Source: an uncultured Dokdonia sp. (GTDB lineage Bacteria; Bacteroidota; Bacteroidia; Flavobacteriales; Flavobacteriaceae). Taken from it: 19,223 bases of DNA. Positions 15,695 to 19,223 of the stretch are shown here, in pieces (the stretch's first letter is position 1; each line of letters begins with the position of its first letter). The translations under genes and the position numbers were made by a program. The notes beneath the pieces were generated by a model. The model saw only the letters and a program-made list of their open reading frames with translations, searched no databases and was not told the DNA's origin. Location of the stretch: contig CAKZKZ010000921.1 of the NCBI GenBank assembly GCA_937124495.1, forward strand, positions 1-19,223, given 5' to 3'.

Positions 15695-17977
15695 TTAAAA
15701 ATTCACAGATAATTTAACTCTAGCGGAAAATGGAGTCCCAGGAGTGAAAGTGATCTCTTCAACAGGATTTACTTCATTGAATAATCGGGTCTCTGTGGCA
15801 AATTGTGTCTCGTTCCACTCAGTGTCAAATAGATTTTCTATGATCAATCCTATATTCCAGTTTTTCGCGAAAGCATAATTAGCATTAAAATCGGTAACAA
15901 AATACCCGTCTGCTACGATAGAATTATCTTCATTTGCAGGTCTATCTTTTATGAATCTATACGAAAGTCCGCCTGAGAATTTCCCTAAATTTTGAACCGA
16001 TAAGTTTCCAGAAGATGTAAGATCTGGTGCCAATGGAATAAAATCTTGTCCGTCTGGCTCATCGGTACTTCTAGCATAGGTATAATTAATATCTGCATTT
16101 GCATATAACCATTTTGTAATTTGATATCTGGCTCCAAAATCAACCCCAAAACGTTGTGATTTACCACTAGGTTCTACGACACCCGCATCTCCTACATATA
16201 CAAATTCTTGTTGTAGAGAAAGACTCCATAAAGCGGCATTAAGCACCAATCCTTTAAATGGTTTTACAATGGTTCCTAAGTCTGCTCCAAATGCAGCTGG
16301 CAGTGTATCTTCTCCTGTACCTGCAGTGACCACTCGACTATCATTAGAATGATATCCAAAACCAGCTTTGGCAAATAATTGTAGATTCGGGTTAGGAGCG
16401 AAGATGGTATTGAATTTTGGACTTATAATCACCTCATCTTCACTTCTAGAATCAAACGTCGGACTGAGGAAGTCTACATAATCAAATTCAAAATAATCAA
16501 TTCTCACCCCTGGATTGAATGTCCAATTTCCTTTTTTATAGGTAGCATGTGCAAAGGTGTATCCATTGACCTCATCTACATCACCAAAAGCAAGTCTTTC
16601 TAGTGTTTCTCTTCTATTACGAGAGCGTGATAATTCTACATCATTATTATCATCATATCTAAACCCTATACCTGCGTTAAAGCGTAATCTGCTGCTTTCG
16701 TCTTTTAAGTCAAAAGTGTGTTGATATGCTGTTTCTGCACCAATAATGGTACGTGCTTCTTTTTGGCGAATTTGATCCCCATTAACAGGGTCTTCTAAGA
16801 AAAAAGTAAAGTTTGAGTAGAGTTCAAAGTTATATCTTGAGATAAATGCTTTTGATTTTAACTCTTCATGTTCACTTAATTGTTTTCTATGATTTACCCA
16901 TAGGTTAGATCGACCCGTGATACCTCCTTCTGTATCATCTATGGCTCCAAATCGACTAATAAGTCCTTGTTCTACAGCTCTGATGGGAATTTGCCCTGAT
17001 GCATTCCATTTGCTTTGAAAATGAGAAAGCGTTACTGTTAATTCCTCATCTTCATAGTTGTTGAAGTTATAACGCCCCATAATATTGATTCTATTAAAAT
17101 CTTGTGGGGAATCAAAAACACCGTCTGTAAGAACTAATTCTGACCCTATATAGGCATTACTTTTATCATTTTCTATCACTTTAAAAAGACCTAAAGCTCT
17201 TACGGTATTAAATTGTCCTACTTCTAATGAAAGTAAGTTTTTGTCAATCGCTTTTTTGGTTTTAAGACTCACATATCCAGCGGTATTAAAATTTCCTTTA
17301 TCTGCATAATACGGACCTTTTCCAAAATCTATATTGTCTATCGTTTCTGGTATGACAAAATGTAAATCTGCATATCCTTGACCATGAGCATGAGAAGGTA
17401 AGTTAACAGGAAGCCCATCTACATCAATAGCAATATCGGTTCCGTGGTCTACATCAAAACCTCTTAAAAAAAGTTGCTCTGCTTTTCCACCTCCTGCATG
17501 TTGTCCAATAATAAGTCCAGGTACTTTACTCAGGATTTCTTGAGCAGATTTTACAGGACTATTCTTAACGTCAATATCTACAAGGCTTGTTAATGAATTC
17601 ACCTTTGATACAAGAACTATTTGGTCTAAAGAAACAGCCGTGTTTACGACGCTAATGTCTAAAGTTTTATCTAGTTGAGCACTTGTAATAGTGATATTTT
17701 TTCCTTCATAACCGAGGCCATAAAAATTTATAATATCTCCCTCAGAAATATCACTTAGTTTATAGTATCCAGCAATATCTGTATAGGTATTGGCTCCAGA
17801 AGTTTGATTGTAAACTCCAATACCTTCTAGAGGTAACTGAGTGACATTGTCGGTAATTATTCCGCTTATTTCATGTGGTATGTTAGAGATGCTATCTGTT
17901 ATTGCATCTTTAGTTTCGTGTGCGTATGTGGTACTTATAACCAAAAAAAGTACTACAAATAATATGTTTTTAAACAT
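15695..17977 (-). CDS. TonB-dependent outer-membrane receptor with carboxypeptidase-like N-terminal domain
   Basis: The 760-residue protein has a signal peptide (MFKNILFVVLFLVISTTYA), a carboxypeptidase-regulatory-like beta-sandwich (about 36-105, HEISGIITDNVTQLPLEGIGVY), a short linker with a possible TonB contact (LDQIVLVSK), a plug domain (about 139-240: SAQEILSKVPGLIIG, then LFLRGFD), and a 22-strand-type barrel ending in VKLSVNF. The plug contains VNLPSHAHGQGYADLHF (192-207), an unusual His cluster facing the likely substrate side. It imports a bound ligand using TonB energy; the ligand is unknown. The adjacent His-rich protein and the NRPS make a metal or metallophore plausible, as inference only. 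A possible leader hairpin lies just upstream of the start. A partial copy of the recurring palindrome lies in the gene at 15863-15877. Confidence 0.9.
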   Translation of the reverse strand: MFKNILFVVLFLVISTTYAHETKDAITDSISNIPHEISGIITDNVTQLPLEGIGVYNQTSGANTYTDIAGYYKLSDISEGDIINFYGLGYEGKNITITSAQLDKTLDISVVNTAVSLDQIVLVSKVNSLTSLVDIDVKNSPVKSAQEILSKVPGLIIGQHAGGGKAEQLFLRGFDVDHGTDIAIDVDGLPVNLPSHAHGQGYADLHFVIPETIDNIDFGKGPYYADKGNFNTAGYVSLKTKKAIDKNLLSLEVGQFNTVRALGLFKVIENDKSNAYIGSELVLTDGVFDSPQDFNRINIMGRYNFNNYEDEELTVTLSHFQSKWNASGQIPIRAVEQGLISRFGAIDDTEGGITGRSNLWVNHRKQLSEHEELKSKAFISRYNFELYSNFTFFLEDPVNGDQIRQKEARTIIGAETAYQHTFDLKDESSRLRFNAGIGFRYDDNNDVELSRSRNRRETLERLAFGDVDEVNGYTFAHATYKKGNWTFNPGVRIDYFEFDYVDFLSPTFDSRSEDEVIISPKFNTIFAPNPNLQLFAKAGFGYHSNDSRVVTAGTGEDTLPAAFGADLGTIVKPFKGLVLNAALWSLSLQQEFVYVGDAGVVEPSGKSQRFGVDFGARYQITKWLYANADINYTYARSTDEPDGQDFIPLAPDLTSSGNLSVQNLGKFSGGLSYRFIKDRPANEDNSIVADGYFVTDFNANYAFAKNWNIGLIIENLFDTEWNETQFATETRLFNEVNPVEEITFTPGTPFSARVKLSVNF
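15863..15877 (-). repeat. Partial copy of the GCTTTCGCGAAAGC motif inside the receptor gene
   Basis: On the minus strand this reads TATGCTTTCGCGAAA, 15 bases identical to the other two copies, followed by AAC instead of GCG. It encodes Y-A-F-A-K in the same codons as the copy in the Wzi-like gene. Confidence 0.6.
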
Positions 17978-17993
17978 GGTTTTTTCTAATTAA

Positions 17994-18049
17994 TACTCAA
18001 TACAATCCCTGTATCACACGTATATAGTGTGATATGTATCGCTTGAGTA
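17994..18049 (-). promoter_or_regulatory. Nested inverted repeats upstream of the TonB receptor gene
   Basis: Outer arms TACTCAA (17994-18000) and TTGAGTA (18043-18049) enclose inner arms TATCACAC (18012-18019) and GTGTGATA (18027-18034) with a seven-base centre. The structure begins 17 bases before the receptor ATG on the minus strand, so it may be an operator, or a hairpin in the 5' leader that affects translation. A separate short dyad TGAG-TATT-CTCA lies at 18073-18084. No regulator consensus is matched with confidence, and no clear Bacteroidota promoter (TAnnTTTG) was found in this gap. Confidence 0.4.
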
Positions 18050-18128
18050 GTGTTTTATTAAATTATTTTAAATGAGTATTCTCAAATATGTAAATTGATA
18101 CTTTAAGCTTCTAAATGTGTATACGTAT

Positions 18129-18605
18129 TTATGCTTGGGGAGGTTTCCTAAGACCCCATAAATATCCTTTACAAACATTGTTTTTCTGATAAGAAAAACA
18201 ATGTTTAATCTCCAAAGACACTACTTTTACTATTTCATCTTTTGGATAATATTCATTGTTATGTATGTGTTTATCAATTTTATGCGCAATGATATAAGCA
18301 TCTGAAGAGTCACTGTTTTGTTCAGATCCTTCAAGTATTTTATCTAAAAAAGCGATGACTTTATGATCGTGGTATTCAGTGTTATTTTTATGATGTTCAC
18401 TTTTGTGTGTGGTGCTTTTTAAATCAGTATTGATACCATCTTGATGAGAGATTATATAGTCTGGCATTTCCAAACTATGGACTATGGTATGTAATAGGTT
18501 GTTTACTGCGACATGTACAGGTCCAAATATGTAAAGCAGACTCATAGAGATTATGATTGCTTTAAGGATATATGGCTTTAAGCCTTTTGATACTGTAGTG
18601 GTCAT
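18129..18605 (-). CDS. His-rich membrane-anchored or exported small protein
   Basis: This 158-residue protein is not one I can name. A hydrophobic segment at about 12-36 (LKAIIISMSLLYIFGPVHVAV) would be a signal peptide or single membrane anchor. The rest is hydrophilic with 13 histidines in all, several clustered (H67, H71, H72, H79, H81, then H108, H113, H115), two Cys (136, 145) and the tail GLRKPPQA. Such a profile suggests metal binding on the periplasmic side. It lies 151 bases upstream of the TonB receptor gene and 54 bases after the NRPS, all on the same strand; small His-rich proteins beside TonB receptors are a recurring arrangement in Bacteroidota. The role of a metal sensor, chaperone or receptor partner is inference. 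Confidence 0.7.
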   Translation of the reverse strand: MTTTVSKGLKPYILKAIIISMSLLYIFGPVHVAVNNLLHTIVHSLEMPDYIISHQDGINTDLKSTTHKSEHHKNNTEYHDHKVIAFLDKILEGSEQNSDSSDAYIIAHKIDKHIHNNEYYPKDEIVKVVSLEIKHCFSYQKNNVCKGYLWGLRKPPQA

Positions 18606-18614
18606 TTTATATAT

Positions 18615-18628
18615 GCTTTCGCGAAAGC
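18615..18628. repeat. GCTTTCGCGAAAGC palindrome in the NRPS / His-rich gene spacer
   Basis: This is a perfect 14-base palindrome. With flanks it is identical over 21 bases (18612-18632) to 10758-10778 inside the Wzi-like gene, and 15 bases are shared with 15863-15877 (reverse orientation) inside the receptor gene. It begins 10 bases before the His-rich gene start on the minus strand, so it could influence expression, but its presence inside genes argues for an iterated genomic motif. Confidence 0.75.
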
Positions 18629-18659
18629 GGATATCGTGTTTTTACAATTTTATAGTAGG

Positions 18660-19223
18660 CTATTCTTGTAATAGCTGGATGAGTTTTTCTTCTATATAGG
18701 CAGCTATATTTGCGATGGTTTGCAACTCAAATATCTTGTTAAGCGGTATTTTGAATTCAAAAGTCTCATTGATTCTTGTCGTGATTTGAATGGCCATTAA
18801 CGATTCTCCACCTAATTCAATAAAATGATCGTGTACTCCAATCTTTGAGAGATTAAATACGGCACACCATATATCGGTTACTTCTTCTTCTATTTCATTT
18901 CGTGGTGCGACATACTCTGTTGTACTTTGTACTGCGAGCGTATGTATTTTTATAAGTGCTTTCCGATCTACTTTTCCATTAGGAGAAAGCGGGAGATTTT
19001 CCAATTGCCTGTACTGCACAGGAACCATATATCTTGGTAACTTCTGACTAAGGAATTGCTGTAATTCTTTTAGATCTACAAGCGGACAGGAAGAGAAATA
19101 AGCAGCTAGACTTTTGAGACCCTCTTCATTTTTTGAGACCACCACAGTACTGGCGGTGATACTAGGATAAGATAAAATACTAGCTTCTATTTCGCCTAGT
19201 TCGATGCTATAGCCATTAATTTT
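18660..19223 (-). CDS. Non-ribosomal peptide synthetase, C-terminal end (adenylation end plus carrier domain)
   Basis: The frame stays open to the window edge, so the 5' part is missing; a GTG at 19143-19145 is internal, not the start. The visible 187 residues begin with the adenylation motif A8, KINGYSIELGEIE (usual form G.RIELGEIE; the Arg is Ser here). They run through RYMVPVQY and the A10 motif LPLSPNGKVDRK, with its catalytic lysine, to a carrier domain with IELGGESLMAIQI, whose Ser takes the phosphopantetheine arm. The protein stops about 25 residues after the carrier core, so there is no thioesterase or reductase: product release must be by another enzyme, or the chain passes to another protein. 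Which amino acid it activates cannot be judged because the specificity residues lie upstream. It is the first of five same-strand genes, 54 bases before the His-rich gene. Confidence 0.93.
   Translation of the reverse strand, partial: KINGYSIELGEIEASILSYPSITASTVVVSKNEEGLKSLAAYFSSCPLVDLKELQQFLSQKLPRYMVPVQYRQLENLPLSPNGKVDRKALIKIHTLAVQSTTEYVAPRNEIEEEVTDIWCAVFNLSKIGVHDHFIELGGESLMAIQITTRINETFEFKIPLNKIFELQTIANIAAYIEEKLIQLLQE

Noticed and set aside
19143..19145. GTG as the start of a short carrier protein
   Set aside because: The frame continues to the window edge and encodes a clear adenylation A8 motif upstream, so the gene is a truncated NRPS.

Overview
The window reads as AT-rich chromosomal DNA of a Bacteroidota species, most likely a marine Flavobacteriaceae. 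The pointers are a TonB-dependent receptor with an N-terminal carboxypeptidase-like regulatory domain, a Wzi-type capsule porin, mostly weak ribosome binding sites, and outer-membrane proteins ending in aromatic residues. The genus cannot be fixed from sequence alone. No tRNA, rRNA, CRISPR array, transposase or integrase was seen.

Bases 1-10339 are a dense plus-strand restriction operon: hsdM (5' end outside the window), hsdS, an unnamed protein that looks like a diverged class III nucleotide cyclase, mcrB, mcrC, hsdR, and a YgjP/DUF45-type zinc metalloprotease. Genes overlap or are separated by 1-11 bases, so they are probably one transcript. A type I restriction-modification system has thus been split open, with a modification-dependent McrBC system and the cyclase-like gene seated between specificity and restriction subunits.

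Bases 10340-12564 hold a short spacer with a likely terminator, a Wzi-like outer-membrane protein (plus strand), and a 625-base convergent spacer made of repeats: a duplicated block of about 130 bases with a 76-base nearly identical core, a 271-base segment bounded by 11-base inverted repeats, and several hairpins, one a candidate bidirectional terminator.

Bases 12565-19223 are all minus strand. In transcription order: the end of a non-ribosomal peptide synthetase (A8 to A10 motifs plus carrier domain, no thioesterase), a histidine-rich membrane-anchored or exported small protein, a TonB-dependent receptor with a His-containing plug segment, a fused E1-alpha/E1-beta thiamine-diphosphate 2-oxoacid dehydrogenase, and a chimera of lipoyl domain, E1/E3-binding-like domain and NeuD/PglD-type left-handed beta-helix acyltransferase. 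The last two genes overlap by 11 bases and look like a 2-oxoacid dehydrogenase complex whose usual E2 catalytic domain has been replaced by a sugar-type O/N-acyltransferase. This pair is the strongest candidate for an undescribed system: acyl groups made from a 2-oxo acid might be carried on a lipoyl arm to a hexapeptide-repeat acyltransferase instead of to coenzyme A. Its link to the neighbouring NRPS, receptor and His-rich protein (possibly metal or metallophore related) is only by position.

A 14-base palindrome, GCTTTCGCGAAAGC, recurs in the right half both inside and between genes, with two copies sharing 21 identical bases.
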